A DNA stretch of 64,000 nucleotides from Halobacillus campisalis (GCF_030345335.1 NZ_JAPVRC010000002.1:558001-622000), one strand, 5' to 3'; shown: positions 33,112 to 42,560, counted from the stretch's first letter. Translations and numbers: made by a program. Notes: generated by a model from the letters alone, not told the origin.

Positions 33112-33570
33112 ACTTAACAAGAAAACTTTTAATTAAAGAGGGAGAATAACACTCCAATGCAACGGTTAAAATGTCTTGAACTCCACAATTTTAAGTTAGT
33201 TTACGTGCCGTCCAATGCAAGGTGGATGAGAAAATGGAAACATTCCAATCCTTTCTCAACTCAACACATAGCGACGAGGAGACTTCCTTCACTTCTGTGC
33301 GGTAAAGAATTATCGAATCCTTCGTTCTTCTTTTTTCCTTTATATCCGCCAGCTCAGTCCAGTCTATACGCCGCTGAACGAAGCGCTTTCGGTTTTACAA
33401 AGGGAGTCTTACGCACCATCAGTATTTAACATTAATGTTCGTATTTTCATGCTAAGTCGATGCTGTAAACTACTTGGACATGGGTGGTAATAACCTCCAT
33501 CGTTTGGATTTATTAGGTAAGAAGAGAAGCTCTTCTCGGTTCGTAGATAATAATGTTATATCAAAGGCGT
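33112..33570. other. interior of composite D-E, no gene seen
   Basis: About 460 bp between the two oppositely oriented cores. Contains the 39-bp segment (33334-33372) shared in reverse with copy H. Short frames at 33157 and 33474 have repeat-derived composition and no ribosome-binding sites. Confidence 0.6.
33334..33372. repeat. spacer repeat K, copy 1
   Basis: TCCGCCAGCTCAGTCCAGTC and flanks recur as the reverse complement at 51501-51540 (about 34 of 39 bases by eye). It lies inside composite D-E, and its partner inside composite G-H. Confidence 0.75.
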
Positions 33571-33781
33571 TTCCGTGCTGCTCATCATCGCAAAGAGCTC
33601 CGGGAAATCGCGAGACTCCTGTGGGAAAAGAGTGCTTGGTGAGACCCCGGAGAGCGTTAGCTCGAGGAGGCTCACTGCGCTCCCACGGAAAGCGAGTGAT
33701 TTCCCGGAGCTCTAAACGCTGTCAATCATAACGGAAACAGGCAGAATGTCTCGAAACTGAGTCTTCCACTAAAGGGAGCTT
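33571..33781. repeat. palindromic repeat copy E (right half of composite D-E)
   Basis: Core reversed relative to D. Arms GAGCTCCGGGAAATC (33595-33609) and GATTTCCCGGAGCTC (33698-33712) are perfect complements; the apical GAGC-GTTA-GCTC hairpin differs from other copies yet still pairs. Right end TCTCGAAACTGAGTCTTCC, ACTAAAGGGAGCTT as in copy C. Confidence 0.85.
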
Positions 33782-33827
33782 ACGTGAAGGTTAATTCTGA
33801 AAATTATAGAGCCAATTTTATATAGCG

Positions 33828-33860
33828 AGACGAACAGGAAAATTTCTGTTCGTCTTTTTC
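33828..33860 (+). terminator. strong orphan terminator upstream of pdaA
   Basis: AGACGAACAG and CTGTTCGTCT around AAAATTT, followed by TTTTTC. No gene ends just before it; it would insulate pdaA from transcription coming through composite D-E, or end a transcript from that repeat. Confidence 0.8.
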
Positions 33861-33907
33861 ATATTTTACTCTTTCCCACGCATACTAAAAAAAAGTGGGT
33901 GAGAATG

Positions 33908-34681
33908 ATGGTTAGGGTAACAAATTTATTAATTGTATTGGTTTTAATCCTCCCTGTCGCTGCTAATGCCGAAGGATGGGGATTTGAGAAAAATAAGCGA
34001 GGTGAAATTCCGGAAGTAGGAAGATACGGTCCAATGATTGAAAAGTATGATGGTTTTTACGCCGATTCTTCTGGAGATAAAGTGGTGTATTTCACCTTTG
34101 ATAATGGATACGAACAGGGGTATACTGATGATGTTTTAAATGTTTTAAAAGAACAGGAAGTGCCAGCCGCTTTTTTTGTTACGGGTCATTATATAAACAG
34201 CGCACCGGATTTAGTGCGGAGAATGAATGAAGAGGGCCATTTGATTGGAAATCATTCTTGGTCGCACCCCGATTTCACTAAACTTTCAAAAGAGGAAATA
34301 AAACAAGAGCTGGATCGAGTAGACGAAGCTGTCCAAAAAATAACCGATCAAAATACGATGACTTTTTTGCGTCCTCCACGTGGGACATTTAACACTACAA
34401 CGTTAGAATGGGCGAGAGAACTTGGTTATATGCATGCCTTCTGGTCCATTGCTTTTGTAGATTGGGAAACGGACCGTCAAAAAGGCAGTAATTATGCTTA
34501 TGAGAATGTTATGGAACAGATTCATCCGGGTGCAGTTATTCTGCTTCATACCGTTTCTCAAGATAATGCTGAAGCCCTGGAGAGCTTAATCGTCGAGCTG
34601 AGAAAACGAGGATATGAATTTGGGAATCTTAATGACTTGATGCTCAAGAAAATTTCACCATTTCCCATCCTGGGACTATAA
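33908..34681 (+). CDS. pdaA: delta-lactam-forming peptidoglycan deacetylase PdaA
   Basis: About 257 residues, exported (signal peptide about 1-22 ending at ANA-EG). NodB-type deacetylase: YFTFDNGYEQG (catalytic Asp pair in the PdaA variant), GNHSWSHPDF (two metal His) and FLRPPRGTF, with late ILLHTVSQDNAE. Deacetylates N-acetylmuramic acid so that muramic delta-lactam forms in spore cortex, needed for germination. Start among GTG/ATG/ATG at 33899-33908 is uncertain; 33908 has the best spacing to GGGTGA. Evidence that the organism sporulates. Confidence 0.9.
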   Translation: MVRVTNLLIVLVLILPVAANAEGWGFEKNKRGEIPEVGRYGPMIEKYDGFYADSSGDKVVYFTFDNGYEQGYTDDVLNVLKEQEVPAAFFVTGHYINSAPDLVRRMNEEGHLIGNHSWSHPDFTKLSKEEIKQELDRVDEAVQKITDQNTMTFLRPPRGTFNTTTLEWARELGYMHAFWSIAFVDWETDRQKGSNYAYENVMEQIHPGAVILLHTVSQDNAEALESLIVELRKRGYEFGNLNDLMLKKISPFPILGL

Positions 34682-34691
34682 GTTTGATAAG

Positions 34692-34733
34692 AGAGAGATC
34701 TGGCTATTGTAATGGTAGTCAGATCTTTTTATT
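34692..34733 (+). terminator. terminator of pdaA
   Basis: AGATCTGGCTA and TAGTCAGATCT around TTGTAATGG, followed by TTTTATTT. Confidence 0.85.
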
Positions 34734-34754
34734 TAGAGAAGGGCGGGTTGCGGC

Positions 34755-35627
34755 ATGTGGAAAAAACAAGTTGAATCAATTCCTGGGTATGACTTTGACT
34801 ATTCGCTTGCACGATGGGCTTTCGATCCTTTGACCAAGCTGAGCCGGGAAGAGAGATGGATTGAGATACCTGTGAAATTAACGAATGGATCGCATGTCGT
34901 CCGTATTCAAGCGCTTGGAACGACAAAACACCCTCTATTTGAAGTAAGCAGTGAAGATGAAAAATCCAAAGAAGATTTATTGGAATATATCTATTCTATT
35001 TTTCAATGGGATAGAGACTTGAATGAGGTTTATGAGCACTTTCAAAATACAAACCTGGCTGAATTATTTACAAATCATTTCGGCACTCCAATCGTTAAAG
35101 ATTTCCATCTATATGATTGTTTGATGAAGGTAATCATTCATCAGCAGCTGAATATGAAATTTGCCTATACGCTCAGCACCCGATTTGTAGAGCAATTCGG
35201 TTACTGTTATAAAGGAGTATGGTTTTATCCAAGTCCTAAGAGGGTATCAGAATTAAGTTACGACCAATTACGTGAATTACAGTTCAGTCAACGGAAAGCA
35301 GAGTATATAATAGATACTTCCAAGCTGATTGCTTCTGGCGAACTTGACTTAGAGCGTCTAGCTTCATTACCTGACGAAGATGTTATCAAACAGCTTACAA
35401 GAGTTCGGGGGATTGGACCTTGGACCGCGGAAAATTGGTTGATGTTCGGTGTAGGTAGAGAGGATCTATTTCCTAAAGCAGATATCGGAATTCAAAATGC
35501 GATGAAGCACTACTTCCATTTAGAGAGTAAACCCGACCACCAGAAAATGATACAATTAAGCAAAGGTTGGCATCCTTTTCGAAGTTATGCGTCGTTGACA
35601 CTGTGGAGAAGTATAGATAGCATATAA
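34755..35627 (+). CDS. yfjP: AlkA-type DNA-3-methyladenine glycosylase (YfjP-like)
   Basis: 290 residues. The C-terminal HhH-GPD domain has the hairpin LTRVRGIGPWTAENWLMF and the catalytic Asp in FPKADIGIQ; the N-terminal half is the less conserved AlkA-like beta domain. Removes alkylated purines in base-excision repair. In B. subtilis yfjP lies beside pdaA, and the same order is kept here. Confidence 0.85.
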   Translation: MWKKQVESIPGYDFDYSLARWAFDPLTKLSREERWIEIPVKLTNGSHVVRIQALGTTKHPLFEVSSEDEKSKEDLLEYIYSIFQWDRDLNEVYEHFQNTNLAELFTNHFGTPIVKDFHLYDCLMKVIIHQQLNMKFAYTLSTRFVEQFGYCYKGVWFYPSPKRVSELSYDQLRELQFSQRKAEYIIDTSKLIASGELDLERLASLPDEDVIKQLTRVRGIGPWTAENWLMFGVGREDLFPKADIGIQNAMKHYFHLESKPDHQKMIQLSKGWHPFRSYASLTLWRSIDSI

Positions 35628-35792
35628 AAATGTACTAATTCCTTTGGGGCTTTCATAGGCTATTACCATGCGTAATTTCTACAATCTTTTTAAATAATAA
35701 AATGTAATAAAATATACAAAAATTTCCCTGTTTACGTTATAATGAAAGCCGTATTGGAAAATATTGAATAGTAAAGAAAAGAGGTCATAATT

Positions 35793-37658
35793 TTGGTGAT
35801 TAAAGAAAAGTATTCCGACCATCTGTATAGTGGAGAAATGCTTGCCATTCTGGAGATTAGTGGTACTCCGGCGTGTATTCTAGACGTACATCACCAGACC
35901 GTTACACTAAATAGTGGGTTATCTTCTGAACTAATGATAGATGAAGCTGAATTGCATCTTTCCAATTGGTTATCTCTATTTCGAATTCATGATCGTGGTG
36001 AAATCTACCGTGTCATCCACCAATTAGCAGAGTGGGATGAGGCGGAATTAACTGTGACCATTCCAATAGCTGATGTGAACAAAACATTTTCCTGTAAATT
36101 GCTTCATTTATCGAATGGAGATATAGCGGTTATTTTTTCCTCTTTGTTTAACCAAACAAAAATACCTTCTCAAAAATCTTACCAGTATACAAAAAAAAAT
36201 CCATTACCCTCATGTACGGTACTCAATTTAACGGAAACATTCAAGACGCAGGCTAAGACGACGAGAACATCAAAAGTAAAAGAACGGTTAGTTGAAGCGG
36301 CAGATAATTTCCCATATGGTTTAGCGATGCTGAACAGTAATTGGGAAGTAATCTATGCAAATTCAGTCATGGAAAACATGGTCGACCTTCCTTTATCTAA
36401 ATATTATCGGAAAAAACTTTGGGACTTGTTTTCTGTAGATGATTATAATAACTTTTTCCAACATTGTCTGAGAGCTATGGAAACCCAAGAAACCGTCGAA
36501 TTCCAGGGCACACTTCATAAGAAGGGTATTATGATGGACTTGACTATAGTACCTAGTGAGCAAGGTATTACCATCATTGCGAAAGATATTACCTGGTATA
36601 TGGATCAATTTGAAAGATTGAGAAAGTCGGAGAATCGCTTTTCAATCATCACAAACCATATCAAAGAAGCATGCTGGGTCTGTTCTCCTGAAACAGGGGA
36701 GTTAGTTTTTCTCAGTGACTCCTTTACTCAGATCTATGGAGTGGATAAGGAAATCATTCTAAATGATCCTCCCCGTCTTTTTGATTTGATCGACAAGGAA
36801 TACCTTGATCAAGTGAAAGAAGCGGCCCTTATAATGACTCAAAAGGAGCACCAGGTCGAATTCACGATTACAACGCCTGACGGGGAAAGTAAATGGATAA
36901 GAATGAAAGGGTTCCCAGCCGAAGATGATGGCAAGCAATACGTAGTCGGAATCGACGAAGAGATCACAAAAATTAAAGAAATGACACTTCTTGAAGAAAA
37001 GTCAAGGCAGTTGTCTACGATCACTCAAATGGCTGCAGGTGTAGCTCATGAAATTAAGAATCCATTAACCGCTATCAAGGGCTTCCTGCAAATAGGGGCC
37101 GTCAATCCAGACCTTCGTGACAGTTACCATGATATTATCCTGGATGAAGTCAATCGCATAGAATCCATCGTTCAAGACTTTATGATGCTTTCAAAGCCTA
37201 AATCTTCAGTCCAGCTTGAATACGTTAATTTAGATGCTATTATTTCATATGTGAGTCGTCTGCTAGACCCAGACACCTCAAATAAAGAAGTGATGATTCA
37301 TTATACTTGTGACTCAAAACTGAATGGGTTTTATTGTGAACCTAAACGTTTAAAACAGATTTTGATCAACCTTGTCAGCAATGCTATGGATGCTCTCGAC
37401 GAAGACGGTGAAGTTCAAATTGAAGCTGTTCTTCAAAATGACGAGCTTATCATATCTGTCATCGACAACGGCCATGGGTTATCTGAGCAGGAACTAACGA
37501 AGTTAGGCGAGCCTTTTTATACTACAAAAGAAAAAGGAACGGGCCTGGGCATTATGGTCACAAAAAAAATGATCGATGATTTAGATGGCAGGTTAAATTA
37601 TCAAAGCAGTAAGAATGAAGGAACGTGCGTTACTGTAAGACTTCCTTTTAGAACCTGA
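35793..37658 (+). CDS. orphan PAS-domain sensor histidine kinase, sporulation-kinase-like
   Basis: 621 residues, no membrane segments. Three PAS-like regions (about 20-115, 165-270 and 285-395) precede a HisKA domain with AAGVAHEIKNPLTAIKGFLQ (phospho-acceptor His419). The HATPase domain has NLVSNAMDAL, DNGHGLS, GEPFYTTKEKGTGLG. Architecture and soluble nature resemble B. subtilis KinA and KinE that feed the Spo0F phosphorelay. No response regulator is adjacent. TTG (35793) or GTG (35796) start after GAGGT. Confidence 0.85.
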   Translation: MVIKEKYSDHLYSGEMLAILEISGTPACILDVHHQTVTLNSGLSSELMIDEAELHLSNWLSLFRIHDRGEIYRVIHQLAEWDEAELTVTIPIADVNKTFSCKLLHLSNGDIAVIFSSLFNQTKIPSQKSYQYTKKNPLPSCTVLNLTETFKTQAKTTRTSKVKERLVEAADNFPYGLAMLNSNWEVIYANSVMENMVDLPLSKYYRKKLWDLFSVDDYNNFFQHCLRAMETQETVEFQGTLHKKGIMMDLTIVPSEQGITIIAKDITWYMDQFERLRKSENRFSIITNHIKEACWVCSPETGELVFLSDSFTQIYGVDKEIILNDPPRLFDLIDKEYLDQVKEAALIMTQKEHQVEFTITTPDGESKWIRMKGFPAEDDGKQYVVGIDEEITKIKEMTLLEEKSRQLSTITQMAAGVAHEIKNPLTAIKGFLQIGAVNPDLRDSYHDIILDEVNRIESIVQDFMMLSKPKSSVQLEYVNLDAIISYVSRLLDPDTSNKEVMIHYTCDSKLNGFYCEPKRLKQILINLVSNAMDALDEDGEVQIEAVLQNDELIISVIDNGHGLSEQELTKLGEPFYTTKEKGTGLGIMVTKKMIDDLDGRLNYQSSKNEGTCVTVRLPFRT

Positions 37659-37693
37659 GCTAGCAGCTGATTGATCAGCTGCTAGTTTTTTAT
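37659..37693 (+). terminator. terminator of the orphan kinase gene
   Basis: CTAGCAGCTGAT and ATCAGCTGCTAG around TG, followed by TTTTTTATTT. Confidence 0.88.
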
Positions 37694-37721
37694 TTGCAAA
37701 GATCTCTTGTGCTTACGCTTT

Positions 37722-37830
37722 TACAAAAGGAATCTCGCAATTTCCCGGACCTTCCTGCTTTTGTGAGGATAACGGAAACATCTTATGCGGTGCTTCACAT
37801 AAAAAAATAACTACTTGTGAGTGATAACCA
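37722..37830. repeat. palindromic repeat fragment F
   Basis: AATCTCGCAATTTCCCGGAC, CTTCCTGCTTTTGTGAGGAT and AACGGAAACATCTTATG match the right flank of copy G. The core and left half are missing. The tail (GCGGTGCTTCAC ... AATAACTAC) reappears reversed between copies B and C. Confidence 0.7.
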
Positions 37831-38153
37831 GCGAGCCTTTTGTATGCGAAGCACTATCATGTCATCCCATTGAATAATTCACTTATGAAAAAATCTACAC
37901 CAACGTTTAACACAGCTATTTACAATAAACCAAAAGAGAGTCTATTTTCCTAGGTGAAGATTACTACCACCTTCTAATAATACCATCGGAATTTTCTTAA
38001 TAATTGTTTAATAACCGCTTACAAAAAAGTAATTATTTTTTTTTGATCATAACTGTTTACAAGTGCTTCAAAGCCTTCTATAATCCCGTATGTACTTGTT
38101 TTTCCCATATGAAAAATACTTTAAAAAATACTTATATAAAAGGAGGCTCACAG
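37831..38153. other. AT-rich region before the YitT gene with a weak Zur-like site
   Basis: No gene seen. AAAAAAGTAATTATTTTTTTT at 38022-38042 shares GTAATNATT with the Zur box, and CTGTTTACAAGT at 38053-38064 also occurs near 21072 and, in part, at 26644. Could be a weak metal-control region or chance in AT-rich DNA. Confidence 0.35.
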
Positions 38154-39002
38154 ATGACTAAAAAATTGCTATCTTTTTTACTCATGAATGTAGGTGCGCT
38201 TGCAGTGGCGGTCAATGTGCATTTTTTCCTATCACCTAACAACTTAGCTACAGGAGGAGTCAGTGGTTTATCGATCGTTTTGAATAATGTATTTCCCGGG
38301 TTGACTCTCGGAACGATCATGATCATGCTGAACATTGTCCTGTTTATTGTCGGTTTTATATTTCTGGGGTTCCAATTCGGTGCAAAAACGATATATGCAA
38401 GTTTCGCTTTGTCCTTTATGGTATGGGGGTTAGAAACATTCTTTCCTATGCAGGAAGCATTAAGTGATGATCTGCTGATTCAGTTAATCATTGGACAAAT
38501 TATAGCAGCTTCCGGGATGGCAATTGTTTTTCATCAAGGGGCCTCTACTGGCGGAACAGACATCATAGCGATGATATTGAATAAATACTTTTCAATAGAA
38601 GTGGGTAAAGGAGTATTGGTTTCAGATATAGCAATCGCTACTTCATCCATTTTCATTTTCGGACCAACAGTCGGTATGTACGCTTTCTTTGGTGTCATAT
38701 TGAACGGGTTAGTCATCGACTATACCTTGCAGCAATTTGATAACAACAAAGAAATTGTCATTATCAGCCGTAAGAGTGAAGAAATACAGGATTACATCGT
38801 GAAGAATCTTGGGCGAGGCGCAACGGTCCACTATGCAAAAGGAGCATTCAACCAAGAAGATAAAGAAGTGATTACAACGATCATGAATCGAAAAGATTAT
38901 TCTAAACTTAAGAAATATATGTTAGCGGTGGATGAAAAGGCCTTTATTACAGTTCATTCTATGAATGAAATTCTAGGGCAGAATTTTAAACGTCTAGCTT
39001 AA
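38154..39002 (+). CDS. YitT family membrane protein (DUF161 + DUF2179)
   Basis: 282 residues from the ATG behind AAAAGGAGG; the longer frame to 38004 has no initiation site. Five N-terminal membrane helices with FFLSPNNLATGGVSGLSIVLN and GASTGGTDIIAMILNKYFSIEVGK, then a cytoplasmic DUF2179 domain (EVITTIMNRKDYSKLKKYMLAVDEKAFITVHSMNEILGQNF). Role unknown; B. subtilis has several paralogues. Confidence 0.85.
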   Translation: MTKKLLSFLLMNVGALAVAVNVHFFLSPNNLATGGVSGLSIVLNNVFPGLTLGTIMIMLNIVLFIVGFIFLGFQFGAKTIYASFALSFMVWGLETFFPMQEALSDDLLIQLIIGQIIAASGMAIVFHQGASTGGTDIIAMILNKYFSIEVGKGVLVSDIAIATSSIFIFGPTVGMYAFFGVILNGLVIDYTLQQFDNNKEIVIISRKSEEIQDYIVKNLGRGATVHYAKGAFNQEDKEVITTIMNRKDYSKLKKYMLAVDEKAFITVHSMNEILGQNFKRLA

Positions 39003-39008
39003 TGTAAG

Positions 39009-39058
39009 AAGGAGCTGCCCCAAAAGTCTAAAGAAGACTTTTGGGGCAGCTTTTTTTT
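39009..39058 (+). terminator. strong terminator after the YitT gene
   Basis: AGCTGCCCCAAAAGTCTT and AAGACTTTTGGGGCAGCT, 17-18 bp stem, followed by seven T residues. Confidence 0.92.
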
Positions 39059-39392
39059 ATATACTGTTCAGTTAAATTCAGGGTGATGAGCTCTCAGACC
39101 TGCAATAAAGGATTTGTTATTTTTACTTGGAGTAGTATCGGCTAGGGAAAGAGCTAAAGGAATTACATTAGAATCGATTAACCTGCACAATGGTTGATTG
39201 CTTTATTTAGATGTTTCAAGTGAAAATAGTTCTTATTAAGTGATAACCATAGAGTTGGACGCCTTTAATATAGTTTATGGATGCCTCATATTTTGCCAGA
39301 GATTTCAAGAAGTTTAATTTTTAATAATTTAGATAATTTGTTATAATAGGAACGGTTTTACATGTTATCAAGATTTAATGGGAGGTACCACT
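39059..39392. other. intergenic stretch before the acyl-CoA synthetase
   Basis: No gene. A TATAAT at about 39340-39346 (TTGTTATAATAGG) is a likely -10 for the synthetase gene; the -35 is poor. Confidence 0.45.
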
Positions 39393-40967
39393 ATGAATCG
39401 TGAAGAATTGATCGCACCCGAAAAATACAATATATCAGAAGAAATCGAGAAATACGCTGACGATCCCAGCCGAAAAGCCTTGATTTGGTTAGACGCAAAT
39501 GGTGAAAAGGAAGAAATTACATATAGAAACCTGGTTAAACAGGCGAACCAGATTGGGCGAGTCTTTCAAAATGCAGGGCTGAGTCGAGGTGATAAAATTC
39601 TTGTTATGTTTCCACGGTTCATTTCAGCGTATGCTGTCTATATAGCAGCCTTGAAATCAGGCTTAGTCGTAATCCCAAGTTCAGAAATGCTTAGAGCTAA
39701 AGACCTTTCTTATCGCTTGTCACATAGTGAAGCTAAGGCAGTCATTTGTTATGAACCATTTACAGAGCAGTTTGATGATGTAGCTGAAATGACTAATGTA
39801 ACCGCTTTCTCTTTGGGCGGTTATAAAGATGGATGGCTTCATCTGGATGAATTGATGAAGGAGGAACCTGATCACTTGAATGCAGCTGCAACCACGCGTG
39901 ATGAGATGGCATTTCTATCCTATACTTCAGGAACTACAGGAAATCCAAAAGGTGTAGTTCATACCCATGGATGGGGATTCGCTCATTTGAAAACGGCAGC
40001 AGATAATTGGCTAGCTATTGAGGATGGAGATACAGTTTGGGCAACAGCTGGGCCTGGGTGGCAAAAGTGGGTATGGAGTCCGTTTTTATCTGTTCTAGGT
40101 ACAGGTGCCACTGGCTTTATTTATCAAGGGAAATTTGAACCTAAAACTTATTTGAGCCTTTTGGATAAATATGAAGTGAATGTGCTCTGTTGTACTCCGA
40201 CAGAATACCGTCTTATGTCTAAGGTGGATAACTTATCTGATTATGAATTGAAACATCTCCATAGTGCGGTGTCGGCAGGAGAACCTCTTAATCGTGAGGT
40301 AATAGATAGATTTCAACATTATTTTGGTGTCACGGTGAGAGATGGATATGGACAAACTGAAAACACCTTATTAGTTGGATTTTTGAAAAATATGGAGGTG
40401 CGTCCCGGATCAATGGGACGGCCGACACCTGGCAACTCAGTGGAGATTATCGATGAGTTAGGGGAACCGGTAATGCCTGGTGAAGTGGGGGACATTGCTG
40501 TCCATACCAATACCCCTGCCTTATTTAAAAATTATTATAAAGATCCTGAGCGCACAAAAATGGCTCAAAGAGGAGAGTACTACATTACAGGCGATCAGGC
40601 GAGTAAAGATGAAGATGGTTATTATTGGTTCGAAGGACGAAGCGACGATATTATCATCAGTTCTGGTTATACGATAGGTCCTTTTGAAGTGGAAGATGCA
40701 CTCGTCAAGCATCCAGCTGTACAGGAATGCGCTGTGGTCGCCAGCCCGGATGAAGTGCGAGGAAATGTAGTGAAAGCTTTCATCATCTTGCAAGAAGGAT
40801 ATAACGAAGATGAAGGACTTGTTAAAAACTTGCAAGACCATACAAAAAATCTAACGGCTCCTTACAAATATCCAAGAAAGATAGAATTTGTAGATAAGCT
40901 TCCCAAAACTACCTCAGGCAAAATTCGCAGAGTTGAACTGCGCCGGCAGGAACAGAACTCTTTCTAA
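39393..40967 (+). CDS. mbcS: medium or branched-chain acyl-CoA synthetase (MbcS/YtcI-like)
   Basis: 524 residues from the ATG after GGGAGG. Adenylate-forming enzyme: A3 P-loop YTSGTTGNPKGVVHTHG, A5 YGQTEN, A7 ITGDQASKDEDGYYWFEGRSDDI and the A10 Lys in TTSGKIRR. Activates a carboxylic acid to acyl-AMP then acyl-CoA. Strong recall to B. subtilis YtcI (MbcS), used for branched or medium-chain precursors, but the substrate is inferred. A GNAT gene follows after one base. Confidence 0.85.
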   Translation: MNREELIAPEKYNISEEIEKYADDPSRKALIWLDANGEKEEITYRNLVKQANQIGRVFQNAGLSRGDKILVMFPRFISAYAVYIAALKSGLVVIPSSEMLRAKDLSYRLSHSEAKAVICYEPFTEQFDDVAEMTNVTAFSLGGYKDGWLHLDELMKEEPDHLNAAATTRDEMAFLSYTSGTTGNPKGVVHTHGWGFAHLKTAADNWLAIEDGDTVWATAGPGWQKWVWSPFLSVLGTGATGFIYQGKFEPKTYLSLLDKYEVNVLCCTPTEYRLMSKVDNLSDYELKHLHSAVSAGEPLNREVIDRFQHYFGVTVRDGYGQTENTLLVGFLKNMEVRPGSMGRPTPGNSVEIIDELGEPVMPGEVGDIAVHTNTPALFKNYYKDPERTKMAQRGEYYITGDQASKDEDGYYWFEGRSDDIIISSGYTIGPFEVEDALVKHPAVQECAVVASPDEVRGNVVKAFIILQEGYNEDEGLVKNLQDHTKNLTAPYKYPRKIEFVDKLPKTTSGKIRRVELRRQEQNSF

Positions 40968-40968
40968 T

Positions 40969-41394
40969 ATGATTAGAGAAGCGTATATAAGCGATGATGA
41001 GGAATTGGCAAAATTGATGACCATCCTGGGTTATCCTTCCGACTCCGAAGCAATGAAAGTCCGTTTAAAGCGAATCGTAAACGATCCTTATTACCAAACG
41101 TTTGTTTTTGAAAAAGATAAAAAGCTGTTAGGGATGATAGGTATGACTTATAGCCTGGCTTATCACACATCTGACACTCATGTAAGAGTCATTGCTTTTG
41201 TAGTCGATGAACATGCTCAAGGTAAAGGTATTGGCCGGAGTTTAATGGGGAAAGCAGAAGAATGGACATTATCTAAAGGGGCTAATCGTATTACATTGAA
41301 TAGTGGGAATCGCAGTGAGAGGGATTCGGCCCATTCTGTTTACCATCGTTTAGGGTTCGAAGGAAAAGCAACTGGTTTTTATAAAGATTTATGA
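40969..41394 (+). CDS. GNAT family N-acetyltransferase
   Basis: 141 residues. Acetyl-CoA-binding motif A VVDEHAQGKGIGRSLMGKAE and the C-terminal SAHSVYHRLGFEG. The true start is the ATG one base after the synthetase stop, so the two are cotranscribed; the longer frame starts inside the upstream gene. Acceptor unknown. Confidence 0.85.
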   Translation: MIREAYISDDEELAKLMTILGYPSDSEAMKVRLKRIVNDPYYQTFVFEKDKKLLGMIGMTYSLAYHTSDTHVRVIAFVVDEHAQGKGIGRSLMGKAEEWTLSKGANRITLNSGNRSERDSAHSVYHRLGFEGKATGFYKDL

Positions 41395-41395
41395 T

Positions 41396-41448
41396 AAAAA
41401 AAGCATCAGAGTTTGGATCACCTCCCAAACTTTGATGCTTTTTAAAAA
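41396..41448 (+). terminator. terminator of the synthetase-GNAT operon
   Basis: AAAAAGCATCA-AGTTTGG and CCAAACT-TGATGCTTTTT around a short loop. Confidence 0.88.
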
Positions 41449-41546
41449 TATACACTTAATTTCGGAATAATGTGAAACTATTTCCAGATGTTGCTCGTAT
41501 ATATTTATAGAGAATACATATTGTCATAATAACTAGAGGTGAGAAG

Positions 41547-41975
41547 ATGAAGAAAGTATTTTTAATCCTTCCTTTAATAGCTGCTGCCCTTGTTTTCGGG
41601 GTCATTTACGTGAATAATCAATATTTTTTCAGTCCAATATCTTTCAATAAAGATCCTGTAACTCCTTACTCATGGGATGAATATGAACGTCCTCTTGAGT
41701 TAAAGCTCTACTCATTCGAAGAGGGCAGACAATCTGAAAAGATAGAGCGAGAGAGAGAAATCCGTGAAGTACTAAGTGAACTTAAAGAAAGTCCACAGTC
41801 TTCTTCAGAGGAGGTCGGCTCCCCAGAAGAAGTTAACGGAGGTCTTACTTTGAAATCTAATGGAAGAACTTTATTAGAGGTGTTATTTTATCCGAATCAT
41901 TGGGAAATATTAAAGAAGGATGGACCTGTATTCGAATTAACAGATTCACTGAAACAAGTGGTCGATCGTTTCTAA
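41547..41975 (+). CDS. hypothetical anchored or exported protein
   Basis: 142 residues: an N-terminal hydrophobic helix (about 3-24) without a lipobox, then an acidic soluble domain. AGAGGTGAG precedes ATG. No family recognised. Confidence 0.7.
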   Translation: MKKVFLILPLIAAALVFGVIYVNNQYFFSPISFNKDPVTPYSWDEYERPLELKLYSFEEGRQSEKIEREREIREVLSELKESPQSSSEEVGSPEEVNGGLTLKSNGRTLLEVLFYPNHWEILKKDGPVFELTDSLKQVVDRF

Positions 41976-42080
41976 CCAGAGGAGTGTAAACAAACTTCAT
42001 CTGGTTATTCTTTTGCTCCCATTTGTTTATCTAGTCTGATATACTTGGTTCTGTTTAAAAGATATGTGAGAGGTGAAACG

Positions 42081-42335
42081 ATGAACAGGTTATTTACACA
42101 TATATTTAATTCAGCAGTCGGAGCTCTTCTCGTTATTGAGGGCGGGGTTTATATCTTCACAAACAATAAGGACGGCGATTTTCATCTGCGCAGTATCATC
42201 ATGACCTTGTTGTTGTTGATGGCATGGGGGATGTCTTATCGAAAACAACTCACAAGCGACAACCCTAGCGCTTGGCTGATATTTACCATAATCATCATGA
42301 TTCCCATGATACTTCCATTTCTATTTTTTATCTAA
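42081..42335 (+). CDS. small hypothetical membrane protein
   Basis: 84 residues from the ATG behind AGAGGTGAAACG, with three hydrophobic segments (about 8-26, 36-52 and 63-84). The reading frame before it (from 42045) lacks an initiation site. Function unknown. Confidence 0.65.
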   Translation: MNRLFTHIFNSAVGALLVIEGGVYIFTNNKDGDFHLRSIIMTLLLLMAWGMSYRKQLTSDNPSAWLIFTIIIMIPMILPFLFFI

Positions 42336-42420
42336 TTATTTGTATAGAGTTATTAGCGAATTATCATAAGTAATTATAGAAGCAGAATTGTTGAGAACTT
42401 AATATAACATGGGTTTGTTG

Positions 42421-42560
42421 TCGTATGAGATGGAGTGTTGGGGAAACAACTCGCTTTCCTGGGGGACCTTGCCAAGCTTCCACGGGCATTTCCCTCCGGC
42501 ATCTCGCCTGGATCCTTCTCCCGCAGAAGTCTCGTCGATTCCCACCACCCCATTAAGAAT
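42421..42560. repeat. palindromic repeat copy I (degenerate)
   Basis: Forward core CTCGCTTTCCTGGGGG ... TCCACGGGCATTTCCCTCCGG ... CTTCTCCCGCAGAAGTCTCG with imperfect arms TGTTGGGGAA and TTCCCACCACC. Older or more diverged than B, D, E and G. Confidence 0.7.

Noticed and set aside
33157-33731. Open frames of 90 and 85 codons within composite D-E
   Set aside because: No initiation site and composition derived from the repeat interior.
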